DNA of 64,000 bases from Bacillus sp. SKDU12. GTDB taxonomy: Bacteria > Bacillota > Bacilli > Bacillales > Bacillaceae. Each line of letters starts with the position of its first letter. Position 1 is the stretch's first letter. A model generated the notes under the pieces. It searched no databases, was not told the origin of the DNA, and saw only the letters and a list, made by a program, of their open reading frames with translations. A program made the position numbers and the translations under genes. Of the stretch, positions 17,099-25,520 are shown piece by piece. The DNA lies in contig NZ_MSRC01000017.1 of NCBI RefSeq assembly GCF_010093085.1, positions 248,001 through 312,000 of the forward strand, given 5' to 3'.

Positions 17099-18421
17099 AT
17101 GAATATAACAGTCATCGGAACAGGCTATGTCGGTCTTGTGACAGGTGTTTCTCTTTCTGAGATTGGCCATCATGTAACCTGCATTGATATTGACGCTCAC
17201 AAGATTGATGAAATGAAAAAGGGGTTTTCCCCCATATTTGAACCAGGCCTTGAAGAGCTGATGAAAAAAAATTCAGCGGAAGGACGGCTGGATTTTGAAA
17301 CGAGCTATGAGAAAGGTTTGGCACAGGCGGACATTATTTTTATTGCGGTCGGCACACCGCAGAAAAGCGACGGGCACGCGGATCTGGCGCATATTACGGA
17401 TGCCGCCAAACGCATCGCCCAGTATGCTAAACGGGATATCATCGTGGTAACGAAAAGCACAGTGCCTGTCGGGACAAACGATTTGATTAATGAGCTGATC
17501 ACTGAACATCTTTCGGAGCCTGTCAGCATTGCGGTCGCATCCAATCCGGAATTTTTACGTGAGGGGTCGGCGATCTATGACACGTTTCATGGTGATAGAA
17601 TCGTGATCGGAACAGCAGATCAGAAAACAGCCAAAACGCTTGAGGAGCTTTTCCGTCCGTTTCAAATTCCGATTTACCAAACGGATATCAGAAGCGCCGA
17701 AATGATCAAATATGCATCAAATGCTTTTCTGGCTACGAAGATCAGCTTTATAAACGAAATTTCAAATATATGTGAAAAAGTCGGTGCTGATATTGAAGCA
17801 GTTGCACACGGCATGGGACAGGATAAACGGATCGGTAGCCAGTTTTTAAAAGCTGGCATAGGCTACGGCGGCTCTTGTTTTCCAAAGGACACAAATGCCC
17901 TCGTGCAAATTGCCGGCAATGTCGAGCATGATTTTGAGCTGCTGAAATCAGTCATCAAAGTGAACAACAATCAACAGGCGATGCTGGTTGATAAAGCGCT
18001 GAACAGGCTCGGCGGGGTGACGGGGAAAACGATTGCCCTTTTGGGGCTGTCATTTAAACCGAATACAGATGATATGAGGGAAGCGCCGTCAATTGTCATT
18101 GCAGAGCGCCTCGCTGCGCTCGACGCCCATATTACAGCCTACGATCCTATTGCCGCCGGCCAAGCGAAGCGTGTTCTCCCGCAAGCTGTTGAATACAAAG
18201 AGACGATTGAGGAAGCTGTCAAAGGGGCCGATGCAGTCATGATTTTGACCGATTGGGCCGACATTAAACAATTCCCGCTCGCGGCGTATCAGAACTTAAT
18301 GGAAACGCCGTTCATATTTGACGGCAGAAACTGCTACACATTGGATGAAGCTGCCGCCGCAGGAGTGGAGTATTATTCCGTGGGACGCAAGGCGGTTATT
18401 CCGTCTGGTGTCTTGCAATAA
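17099..18421 (+). CDS. ugd: UDP-glucose 6-dehydrogenase Ugd (YwqF)
   Basis: 440-residue NAD-dependent enzyme oxidising UDP-glucose to UDP-glucuronate, precursor of acidic polysaccharides including teichuronic acid. Rossmann motif MNITVIGTGYVGLVTG at the start; catalytic region GYGGSCFPKDTNAL (Cys at about 260); C-terminal domain with LGLSFKPNTDDMREAPS. I chose the ATG at 17099 because GGAGGG lies nine bases before it and it gives the exact family N-terminus. Tyr70, the site phosphorylated by PtkA in strain 168, is conserved (RLDFETSY70). The gene is intact although the phosphatase that acts on it is lost. Confidence 0.96.
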   Translation: MNITVIGTGYVGLVTGVSLSEIGHHVTCIDIDAHKIDEMKKGFSPIFEPGLEELMKKNSAEGRLDFETSYEKGLAQADIIFIAVGTPQKSDGHADLAHITDAAKRIAQYAKRDIIVVTKSTVPVGTNDLINELITEHLSEPVSIAVASNPEFLREGSAIYDTFHGDRIVIGTADQKTAKTLEELFRPFQIPIYQTDIRSAEMIKYASNAFLATKISFINEISNICEKVGADIEAVAHGMGQDKRIGSQFLKAGIGYGGSCFPKDTNALVQIAGNVEHDFELLKSVIKVNNNQQAMLVDKALNRLGGVTGKTIALLGLSFKPNTDDMREAPSIVIAERLAALDAHITAYDPIAAGQAKRVLPQAVEYKETIEEAVKGADAVMILTDWADIKQFPLAAYQNLMETPFIFDGRNCYTLDEAAAAGVEYYSVGRKAVIPSGVLQ

Positions 18422-18433
18422 TTATAAAAGGAG

Positions 18434-18464
18434 AGACTGGTTGCGCGCGCACCAGTCTTTTTTT
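18434..18464 (+). terminator. Intrinsic terminator after ugd
   Basis: AGACTGGT pairs with ACCAGTCT around a GC-rich loop, followed by seven T. Confidence 0.9.
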
Positions 18465-18565
18465 CGTCTATTTCACATGATATGTCTATTTTTTTAAGCA
18501 TGCAACATACCCGACTAAAGAGGCGGATCATCAATATCTGCCTCTCGCAAGTGTCTTTGTAACTA

Positions 18566-18673
18566 CGACTTTAGGAGTTTTCGTTTTGTGAGGCGCTTTC
18601 ATTAGTTATATAACGAACAAAAACAAGATCATAGACCTACATTTTAAGAGCGCCACACACCTAAATTAAGTCG
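18566..18673. repeat. Imperfect long inverted repeat in the ugd-ywqH gap
   Basis: The left arm (CGACTTTAGG ... GTGAGGCGCTTT) has its inverted partner on the right (AAGAGCGCCACAC ... CCTAAATTAAGTCG), with arms of roughly 30 bases separated by about 45 bases. The pairing has small gaps. It lies in the 373-base gap between ugd and ywqH, which otherwise holds no gene. In strain 168 I recall ywqG here; I see no trace of it. The repeat could be a structured leader, a regulator site or a small mobile-element footprint. Confidence 0.45.
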
Positions 18674-18794
18674 TTTACCCTATTTATGCCACCTTCTGGC
18701 TATTTTAAAATATAATATATGGAAATAAAGTATGGAAAAGTCTATCTTCACGAGCCCCTCCATACGACTTTTTGAGTATTAAGAGGTGATTCAG

Positions 18795-19217
18795 ATGGGT
18801 TACGAAAGTAAGCTTGCGGATATCAAAAGTTCGCTCAACGGAAAAATTTCCGATACGGAAGATAAGATCGAGAAGCTGAAAAAGGCAAAAAAGGACATAC
18901 ACACACTGCAAGAAGAGGCTATTACCGAAATCAAAAATATCGTGAAACCGGAATTGGGCAAGCACTGGACGGGAACAAAAGCGAATGATTTCGACAAGGG
19001 CAGAGAAGAGGCGAAATCGGAAGCTTCCAAGATTGTGAATGATAAATATAACGGGTATATGGCTTCGATTAACGGAAAAATTTTAGATCTTGAATTGGAA
19101 AAAGCCACTTATGCGTCGGAATTGTTCATAGCAAATGGTGCAGCAGATATTCTTAAAAAAGGAGAAGAATTCGCGGAAGAAGTCGGAAATACAATTAGAC
19201 AACTAAAATGGTGGTGA
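18795..19217 (+). CDS. ywqH: LXG-associated protein YwqH (DUF5082)
   Basis: 140-residue helical protein, almost entirely coiled-coil-like (KISDTEDKIEKLKKAKKDI and similar), with a WTGTKANDF motif near residue 57 resembling the WxG turn of type VII substrates. ATG at 18795 behind AGAGGTGAT. Such small alpha-helical partners are encoded directly before LXG toxins and are thought to bind the LXG domain and bring the toxin to the Yuk/ESX type VII secretion machine. It is followed 9 bases later by ywqI and then the toxin, forming one operon. Confidence 0.88.
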   Translation: MGYESKLADIKSSLNGKISDTEDKIEKLKKAKKDIHTLQEEAITEIKNIVKPELGKHWTGTKANDFDKGREEAKSEASKIVNDKYNGYMASINGKILDLELEKATYASELFIANGAADILKKGEEFAEEVGNTIRQLKWW

Positions 19218-19226
19218 TCTTTTTTT

Positions 19227-19487
19227 ATGTCAGAAATTAAGCTGAAGTACGACACAGTCATCAAAACATTGGATTCTGTCAAAGATGCGCTGGCTGATGT
19301 ATCAATCGGCGCCGCCGGATCAAATGGCAAGAACAAGCTGGAATATACGAAAAAGTACCATGAGCGTGAGGCAAGCATTAAAACGATGCTGGGCGATTAT
19401 AAAAAAGCCGTCCAAAAAAACATAGAAGACACAAAAGACAATGTCGACTCATTGAAGGAGCAGGACGAGGCAATTGGCGCAAAATAG
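19227..19487 (+). CDS. ywqI: LXG-associated protein YwqI (DUF5344)
   Basis: 86-residue helical protein of WXG100-like size (MSEIKLKYDTVIKTLDSVKDAL at the N-terminus), the second small partner in the LXG operon. No signal peptide and no catalytic residues. Together with YwqH it probably forms the helical bundle with the LXG domain needed for type VII export. Located between ywqH and the toxin gene with short spacers. Confidence 0.87.
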   Translation: MSEIKLKYDTVIKTLDSVKDALADVSIGAAGSNGKNKLEYTKKYHEREASIKTMLGDYKKAVQKNIEDTKDNVDSLKEQDEAIGAK

Positions 19488-19505
19488 CATAGAAAGGGCT
19501 GTGCA

Positions 19506-21509
19506 ATGAGTAAAGTATTCGAATCAAAGACTTTAATCGAAGAAGCGAAGAGCAGAAAAAAACAATATGAAACGCTTGAAGAGCAGTTAGAAACCTTAAA
19601 AAAAGCGTTTCAGGCTGTAGCTGATTTAGGCGACGATTTTAAAGGAAAAGGCGCAGACAATATTAAAGATTTTTTTCAGGGACAAGCTGACATTGTCGAT
19701 ACGTGGCTGAAGCTTGTCTCAGCCCAGATCTCTTTTCTAAAAGGAATCTCTGGAGATGTCAAAGAGAAGGAATTAACTGATCATTATGTAGAAACGTCCT
19801 ATCTGGAAAATGAGCTGACAAACGGGAGTTTGAAGGCGTTAGAAATTGTTTCTGCCCATAAATTAGAGATTGATAATATTTTCTCAAGTCTTGTCGGCAT
19901 TTTGGATTTATCCTCTTATTCTCTTAACGATTACGCAGACAAGATGTACGACGCACAAAAAATCCGGCGCGATACGATTACAGCGGTTGATGAATTGGAC
20001 GAGTCGCTGACCACAGAATATCAAAATCTGCAGTCGCTCGATAATGCCGTGCTTGCTAAGTACACCGCTTTAATGCAAGCAACAAGCAAAGGAAAAAGTG
20101 CCGCTCCTCTTCACTACAACAAAAAAGCATTCACCTCCAGCGAAGTTTATAAGGGTGCGATAGAAGCGGAAAAACAAGCGGCTTCTTATATCGAGGCGAA
20201 AGAACAGCAAGCAGAAGCAAGGCAGCTTCAAGAAAAAGCGGAAGAAGAAGCGAATAAACCATGGTATGAAAAAACATGGGATGGCGTCTGCACCTTCACA
20301 GGCGAAGTCACCGGCTATTATGATACGATAAGAGCAACCGAAGGCTACGATCCTGTCACAGGAGAAAAACTTTCCACAGCCGAACGCGTCACAGCCGGCG
20401 CCATGGCAGCCGCAGGGTACATCCCGGTCGTCGGCTGGGCAGGCCGCGCCTTCAAAGGCGGGAAAGCCATCTACAAAACAGGAAAAGCAGCTATCGCAGC
20501 CGAACACGCATTAGACGCCTACAAAACCGGAAAATCCTTAGACATTCTCAAAATGTCAGAAATGGGCGCATACGGCCTCGTCGCATCAAACGGATTCTCT
20601 GAAGCGGTCACAGGACGGGATATGTTTGGTAACGAAGTGTCAGAGGAGAAGCGGAAGCAAGGCGCACTGGAAGCAGCTCTGAGCTTGGTTGGAGCTGGTG
20701 CGCTGGCGAAGCATGCAGATAAAGGCATACCACTTGCAACTCATTCAAAAGTCCAAAAAGCTAACAAGACACTAGAAAAAGTAAAACAATTCAAAGTCCC
20801 AACAAACGTCCGCGTGTACGCAGAACGCCCTGTAACTCCAGATGGCTCCACGTTCGGAATCCCGACTGTCCGTGTAGATGTGGAAAAGACGGCTGTGAAG
20901 GATCTTGGGATTGTGAAGATGGCTAGTAGAGGTAGCAGTGGAAGTACTACTACAAGATTAATTCCAGGAACTCCAGGAAAGGTTACAGGAGGGAGTTCAA
21001 CTAAATTAGGTAAAAATATGTTTGAGCAAATGGGACTTCCACGTTCAACAAAACGTACTCCATATCAGGCTCAACATATTATCCCGAAGGAGTTTAGAAG
21101 TCATCCAGTTTTGAAGAAGTTGGGAATGGATATGGATGATGCTTCAAATGGGTTTTACTTAAGGGTTCCGGATGATGATATAAGTGCTACTTCAAGGCAT
21201 AAAGGATATCATTCAGTTTACAGTAGCTTTGTGAGAAAAAAATTAGATGAGATCGATGTTAACCAAAGTGTAGACGTCATTGAAAAACAGGTATATGACT
21301 TACAACAAAAATTAAGAGAATTACAAGAAAAAGGGTTGCCTCTTTATATGAGGGATGATTATTTAGAAACAGAATTAAAGAAAATAAAGGAGAAAGGATT
21401 AGAAGTATATAAATTAGAAAGGAAAGAAGGTAACGCCTCAACGAAACCGATTTGGAAAAGAGGCGGTGGAGCGACAGTTGATCTTTGGGAAAGGTGGTAT
21501 AACAAGTAA
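19506..21509 (+). CDS. ywqJ: LXG polymorphic toxin YwqJ-type with HNH/AHH-like nuclease tip
   Basis: 667-residue type VII secreted toxin. The N-terminal LXG domain (about 1-210) is helical with the DFKGKGADNIKDFF turn. A linker coiled coil (230-250) leads to a pretoxin-TG-like segment (about 251-330, PWYEKTWDGV..., hydrophobic AAAGYIPVVGWAGRAF). The C-terminal about 150 residues contain A522-Q-H-I-I-P followed by GFYLRVPDDD and HKGYHSVYSS, the order of conserved residues in AHH/HNH-type toxin nucleases. YwqJ of strain 168 is about 600 residues with a deaminase-type tip, so the tip appears exchanged. DNA beyond about 20,925 is markedly more AT-rich than the rest. It shares one base with the next gene, a likely immunity protein. 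Confidence 0.85.
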   Translation: MSKVFESKTLIEEAKSRKKQYETLEEQLETLKKAFQAVADLGDDFKGKGADNIKDFFQGQADIVDTWLKLVSAQISFLKGISGDVKEKELTDHYVETSYLENELTNGSLKALEIVSAHKLEIDNIFSSLVGILDLSSYSLNDYADKMYDAQKIRRDTITAVDELDESLTTEYQNLQSLDNAVLAKYTALMQATSKGKSAAPLHYNKKAFTSSEVYKGAIEAEKQAASYIEAKEQQAEARQLQEKAEEEANKPWYEKTWDGVCTFTGEVTGYYDTIRATEGYDPVTGEKLSTAERVTAGAMAAAGYIPVVGWAGRAFKGGKAIYKTGKAAIAAEHALDAYKTGKSLDILKMSEMGAYGLVASNGFSEAVTGRDMFGNEVSEEKRKQGALEAALSLVGAGALAKHADKGIPLATHSKVQKANKTLEKVKQFKVPTNVRVYAERPVTPDGSTFGIPTVRVDVEKTAVKDLGIVKMASRGSSGSTTTRLIPGTPGKVTGGSSTKLGKNMFEQMGLPRSTKRTPYQAQHIIPKEFRSHPVLKKLGMDMDDASNGFYLRVPDDDISATSRHKGYHSVYSSFVRKKLDEIDVNQSVDVIEKQVYDLQQKLRELQEKGLPLYMRDDYLETELKKIKEKGLEVYKLERKEGNASTKPIWKRGGGATVDLWERWYNK

Positions 21510-21994
21510 TGAGTTTTGGAAAATATCATAATCTAGTGGAAGAGGTAATTGAATTTTCAAAAACCTTAAAACCTATAAAACCAGTAAATCTATCTAATTA
21601 TATTAAAATAATTAATGACCAAGAAAAGGCTGAATACTTGGCTTATGAAGAAGTGTACGGAGAAGATGAATATACTTGGAAAGATATAAGGGAAATTGAA
21701 ATGAGTGAAGTATGGGAGCGATTTTACGAATTAGAAGATAATCAAAAGCCAGAAAATATAGACGCATTATTAGATATTTTTTCTGAGAGCATCAGACATA
21801 CTTCTACTAAATTTAATACTTTTTTTGAAGATATAGTAGCTGACTTAAACAACTGTGCTATTAATAGATCAATTAATGGTAACACAGATAATTTTTTCGA
21901 AAAGATTTTTAAAATTTATAGAGCGGGTTATTTCCCATGTGGTTGGAATGGCGATTATCCTCACGGGACATTTATCGCCTTGAATAAAGATTAA
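21509..21994 (+). CDS. Probable immunity protein for the LXG nuclease
   Basis: 161-residue acidic soluble protein whose ATG overlaps the toxin stop codon (TAATG), so the two are translationally coupled. It has no signal peptide and no enzyme motif. Acidic, aromatic-rich stretches (YEEVYGEDEYTW, WERFYELEDNQKP) suit binding a basic nuclease. Base composition is as AT-rich as the toxin tip, indicating that the two were acquired as a unit. Function is inferred only from position and composition; it occupies the slot of ywqK in strain 168. Confidence 0.75.
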   Translation: MSFGKYHNLVEEVIEFSKTLKPIKPVNLSNYIKIINDQEKAEYLAYEEVYGEDEYTWKDIREIEMSEVWERFYELEDNQKPENIDALLDIFSESIRHTSTKFNTFFEDIVADLNNCAINRSINGNTDNFFEKIFKIYRAGYFPCGWNGDYPHGTFIALNKD

Positions 21995-22008
21995 AAGAGG
22001 TTTTAAAA

Positions 22009-22049
22009 ACGTCAGTCTATGAATTAAATTCATGGCTGACGTTTTTTTT
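22009..22049 (+). terminator. Intrinsic terminator after the immunity gene
   Basis: AACGTCAG pairs with CTGACGTT, extended by ATGAATT/AATTCAT, and is followed by eight T. Confidence 0.92.
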
Positions 22050-22254
22050 CCTCAGGAGAAGCTTTGTTTGCTGATATAATAGAATGATTTTAACTTTCTG
22101 AGGTGTCAATCGGCAGATAGGCCAATGTAGTATAAGGAGAAGCGGGATGGTCAGAGATCAAATTTTTCAATTACGGCGGTTTAAATTCTTGATGGCTGGT
22201 CTGTAGTATAGAATGATTTGAATTTAGAAAAATATGAACTACTAAAATTACAAA

Positions 22255-22750
22255 ATGAAAAACGTAATGCTGTCGTTAAGGCATGGTCAATACCATATCA
22301 AAGTAGTTAGCTTAAAAAAGGATAACGTTTATAAAGAAGACTCTTTTTTTAATATAGAACAATTATTAGAAGAGTTAGAATATCAAATCTGGAGTGTAGG
22401 AAGTGGGATTTCAGAGGGTTTGCAGCAGCTAAGCCAACAGGTTCCTAATTTCCTAAGGCTTAAGATACCGGCGGGTTGGACTGTTGATTATATTACATTA
22501 AAAGATACTGCCCCTGAGACTTTAGAAACAAATGATGATGCTTGGTTATTTAACCTTTAATCAAGATCTTCTGCAGATTTACCATAAAACTAAAAACTTG
22601 TTGCTTGATGTAGGGTGGTACCCAGATGGGGGTCCAACCGGAAACTATTGCATTGAGCTAATAAAAAACGAATATTGGGAAAATCCTTTAGAGAATATTA
22701 TATGCACTGAACTTAAAGAGTTAATTAAACAATTGATCATATTTTTATAA
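22255..22750 (+). pseudogene. Probable frameshifted orphan immunity-type gene
   Basis: Two AT-rich open frames overlap at 22532-22560. The first (from 22255) ends TNDDAWLFNL-stop and the second continues with FNQDLLQIYHKTKNLLLDVGW. Removing one base near 22555 joins them into about 164 residues (…WLFNFNQDLLQIYH…), a size normal for immunity proteins. It lies alone after the LXG cassette terminator and has the same low GC. Orphan immunity genes behind LXG or Rhs loci usually protect against toxins of neighbours. The first frame also lacks a good ribosome binding site. I cannot assign a family. It could instead be two tiny real ORFs. Confidence 0.45.
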
Positions 22751-22919
22751 AGAAATTAAAAATGAATATTGATAAAAAAGCAGGTTATACTATCTGTTTT
22801 TTTAAATGAGGCATAATTTGTCTAAATAGCCATTGATACAAGGCTTTTCGCTAGATCGAAATACATAACAATTAAGCGTGGAGCCTATTTTAAGAAGTAA
22901 AGAGAGGAAAGCAATTGAA

Positions 22920-23636
22920 ATGAAAGTACATCAAGTTCATGATTTTTATCTAAAAGATGAATCGGATTTTGTTCAAACACAACAATCCCTTCAACCCAAA
23001 ATCAACCTATCACCAACCATCACCCCAGACTCCGTCAACACCTGCGCAGGCGTTGACCTCGCCTATTGGGAACAGGACGGAGAACCGTACGGGGTGTGCA
23101 GTATCATTGTCATTGACGCCCATACAAAAGAAGTCATTGAAAAAGTGCACAGTATGGGAAAAATCAGTGTGCCGTATGTTTCCGGTTTTCTTGCGTTCCG
23201 CGAGCTGCCGCTTATCATCGAGGCGGGCAGAAAGCTTGAGACGGAGCCGGATGTGTTTTTGTTTGATGGCAACGGGTATCTGCATTACAACCATATGGGT
23301 GTTGCCACTCATGCGGCTTTTTTTCTCAAGAAACCGACGATTGGGATTGCGAAAACCTATCTCAAAATCAAAGGCTGTGATTTCGAGATGCCTGAAAATG
23401 AAGTTGGCGAGTATACCGATATTATCATTGGCGGCGAGGTATATGGCCGTGCCTTGCGGACGCGGCAGGACGTGAAGCCTATCTTTTTGTCTTGCGGAAA
23501 TCATATTGATTTAGAAAGCAGCTATCACATCACGATGAACCTGATCAATCAAGAAAGCAGGCTGCCGATCCCTGTCCGCTTGGCTGACCTTGAAACACAT
23601 GTCTTACGAACGTTTTATCAGAAAGATCACACGTAA
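22920..23636 (+). CDS. nfi: Endonuclease V (deoxyinosine 3' endonuclease) YwqL
   Basis: 238-residue DNA repair nuclease that cuts the second phosphodiester bond 3' of deoxyinosine. Catalytic acidic residues lie in GVDLAYW (near residue 42) and FLFDGNGYLHYNHMGVATHAAF (near 118-139), and the conserved IGIAKTYLK motif follows. I chose the ATG at 22920 (MKVHQVHDFYLKDESDF) because AGAGAGGAAA lies before it and the longer frame adds non-conserved residues. The first about 40 codons look more AT-rich than the rest. Stands alone, with its own terminator. Confidence 0.94.
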   Translation: MKVHQVHDFYLKDESDFVQTQQSLQPKINLSPTITPDSVNTCAGVDLAYWEQDGEPYGVCSIIVIDAHTKEVIEKVHSMGKISVPYVSGFLAFRELPLIIEAGRKLETEPDVFLFDGNGYLHYNHMGVATHAAFFLKKPTIGIAKTYLKIKGCDFEMPENEVGEYTDIIIGGEVYGRALRTRQDVKPIFLSCGNHIDLESSYHITMNLINQESRLPIPVRLADLETHVLRTFYQKDHT

Positions 23637-23669
23637 CACTTGCGGCTCTGAGTCAGCAAGTGTTTTTTG
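23635..23669 (+). terminator. Intrinsic terminator after nfi
   Basis: AACACTTGC pairs with GCAAGTGTT and is followed by six T; the stem begins at the stop codon. Confidence 0.9.
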
Positions 23670-23728
23670 TATGCTGTGTGCAATTTTTGGTTTGTTCTGA
23701 CCAGTAATTCGAGCTTGTGGAAATATTT

Positions 23729-24610
23729 TTATTTAAATGTGCTCCGCGTCAACTCGATAAAAGCCTTCAATGGGGCAGACATCCACTTGTCTTTATGCCA
23801 TGCCAATTGGGTGAAAACGGGGCAATCACTCCGCCAGTTGAGCTCTTTCATCCTGCCTGCTGCAATATCGTCTTTTACGGTCATCTCAGGCAATATGCCA
23901 ATTCCAAGACCGGCCATTACGCATTGTTTGATGGCTTCTATGCTGACAAATTCCAATTTATTAGGGTAAACACCGGCGTCATGTAAAGTGTCCTCAAAGA
24001 GCATGCGGTAAGAGCAGCCGTCTTCTGTCAGCAGAAGAGTTTCGTTTTGAAGATTCTTCAATGTTACTGGTGAATGTCCAGACAAAGGGTGGTCATTTGC
24101 CGCTACCATTTTTATTTCATCCTGCATCAGAGATTCAATGTGCAGTGTGTCGTCCGGTCGATTTACATCCAAAACAAAGGTGATATCAAGCTGGCCCTGT
24201 AAAAGCTGTTCTTTGACTTGTTCGTTGGAAACATACGGTTTGAATATGAGCTTTACTTGGGGAAAAGCCTGTTTGAATTCTTTAATAATAGGCGGAAGGC
24301 GGTATGTACACTGGCTTTCCGTAGCCCCAATTTTCAACGTTCCCGTTGTTTCTCTTACATGATTTGCCGCCATTTTGGCTTCTTCAGTTAACGAGATGAT
24401 CTTCTCAGCATACGTTTTGAACGTTGTGCCGGCCTCTGTCAGGATGAGCCGCTTGCCGAGCCGTTCAAATAAAGGCGTCCCGATTTCTTCTTCAAGTGAT
24501 TTGATCTGAGCGGTAACGCTTGATTGGGCATAGTTAAGTATCTTGGCGGTAAGGGTAAAGTTTACATGTTCTGCCGCTGTAATAAAGGTGATCAGCTGTT
24601 TTAATTCCAT
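23729..24610 (-). CDS. ywqM: LysR-family transcriptional regulator YwqM
   Basis: 293-residue LysR-type regulator. The N-terminal helix-turn-helix (LTAKILNYAQSSVTAQIKSLEEEIG, about residues 19-43) is followed by the linker helix and a periplasmic-binding-like effector domain. I chose the ATG at 24610 (MELKQLITFITAAEHVNF); the frame runs open upstream but that part is not LysR-like and reaches into the divergent ywqN. It is transcribed divergently from ywqN with 120 bases between them, the typical arrangement for a LysR protein controlling its neighbour. The effector is unknown. Confidence 0.92.
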   Translation of the reverse strand: MELKQLITFITAAEHVNFTLTAKILNYAQSSVTAQIKSLEEEIGTPLFERLGKRLILTEAGTTFKTYAEKIISLTEEAKMAANHVRETTGTLKIGATESQCTYRLPPIIKEFKQAFPQVKLIFKPYVSNEQVKEQLLQGQLDITFVLDVNRPDDTLHIESLMQDEIKMVAANDHPLSGHSPVTLKNLQNETLLLTEDGCSYRMLFEDTLHDAGVYPNKLEFVSIEAIKQCVMAGLGIGILPEMTVKDDIAAGRMKELNWRSDCPVFTQLAWHKDKWMSAPLKAFIELTRSTFK

Positions 24611-24730
24611 TGTCTCTCTCTTTCTAAATCGGTTTTGCCGATTGGATTGATCGGAATATTCATCTGTATTGATCGGTGAATCCATTATATGATGAAGAAA
24701 ATGATTCGTAAACAAAGGAGCAGATGCATC

Positions 24731-25276
24731 ATGGAAATTGCGGTCATAAATGGCGGAACCCGGTGTGGCGGAAATACGGACATTCTTGCGGAGAAGGCAG
24801 TACAAGGATTCGGTGCCAAACACATTGATTTGAGAAAATATCATATCCAGCCAATTGAAGATATGCGTCACACTCAAGGCGGCTTCCGTCCGATTCAAGA
24901 TGATTACGATTCTATCATTGAACAGATATTGCCGTACGATATTCTCATATTCGCTACCCCGATTTATTGGTTTGGCATGTCAGGGACATTAAAGCAGTTT
25001 ATTGATCGCTGGTCACAAACGTTGAGAGATCCCGGGTTTCCTGATTTTCAACAGCAAATGACGAAGAAGCAGGCATATGTGATAGCAGTCGGCGGAGACA
25101 AGCCTAAGACAAAAGGGCTTCCGCTGATTCAGCAGTTTGAGCTCATTTTTGACTTTATGGGAATGTCTTTTAAAGGCTATGTGCTGGGAGAAGGCAATCG
25201 TCCCGGTGACATTCTTCATGATACTCAAGCGCTGTACGCGGCAAGCAGCTTATTAAAAAGAAGTGATGCGATATGA
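24731..25276 (+). CDS. ywqN: NAD(P)H-dependent FMN reductase YwqN
   Basis: 181-residue flavodoxin-fold protein of the NADPH-dependent FMN reductase/iron-sulfur flavoprotein family. The phosphate-binding loop INGGTRCGGNTDIL is at residues 6-19 and the flavin-contact motif ATPIYWFGMSGTLKQFIDRW near 77-96. The ATG at 24731 is behind AAAGGAGC. It probably reduces a quinone or xenobiotic using FMN. Adjacent LysR gene ywqM is the likely regulator; ywqO overlaps the stop codon. Confidence 0.92.
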   Translation: MEIAVINGGTRCGGNTDILAEKAVQGFGAKHIDLRKYHIQPIEDMRHTQGGFRPIQDDYDSIIEQILPYDILIFATPIYWFGMSGTLKQFIDRWSQTLRDPGFPDFQQQMTKKQAYVIAVGGDKPKTKGLPLIQQFELIFDFMGMSFKGYVLGEGNRPGDILHDTQALYAASSLLKRSDAI

Positions 25277-25494
25277 AGATAATGCTGTCGATTATCGCTG
25301 GCCTGTTGATCCTTGCATGCTTTTTATCTTGGAATGAGCAGTCTCCTGATTGGGTGCCGGTTGAAACCAATTCGCCTCACATTCAGCAATCTGTAAGAAT
25401 GGCAGGAACCACACTGCAAATCAAGCACATGTACAAAAATGATACAGGCAAAGAAACAGCTGTCATTACGAATGGAATTTCTGGCCCTAAATAA
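25273..25494 (+). CDS. ywqO: Small exported or membrane-anchored protein YwqO
   Basis: 73-residue protein whose ATG overlaps the ywqN stop (ATGA), so both are translated from one mRNA. Residues 3-20 (IMLSIIAGLLILACFLSW) form a signal peptide or membrane anchor, with LLILAC a plausible lipobox. The remainder is a short polar domain without known motifs. Function unknown. Confidence 0.75.
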   Translation: MKIMLSIIAGLLILACFLSWNEQSPDWVPVETNSPHIQQSVRMAGTTLQIKHMYKNDTGKETAVITNGISGPK

Positions 25495-25520
25495 AAAAGC
25501 ACCTGTCTAGGTGCTTTTCT
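25495..25520. terminator. Bidirectional terminator between ywqO and ywrA
   Basis: AAAAGCACCT pairs with AGGTGCTTTT; T-runs on both strands serve the converging ywqNO and ywrCBA transcripts. Confidence 0.88.

Noticed and set aside
22073-22224. Near-identical short sequences TAGAATGATTT at two places as possible attachment sites
   Set aside because: Only 11 bases match exactly, the region is AT-rich, and no integrase lies nearby. They are mentioned only as a weak sign of past rearrangement.
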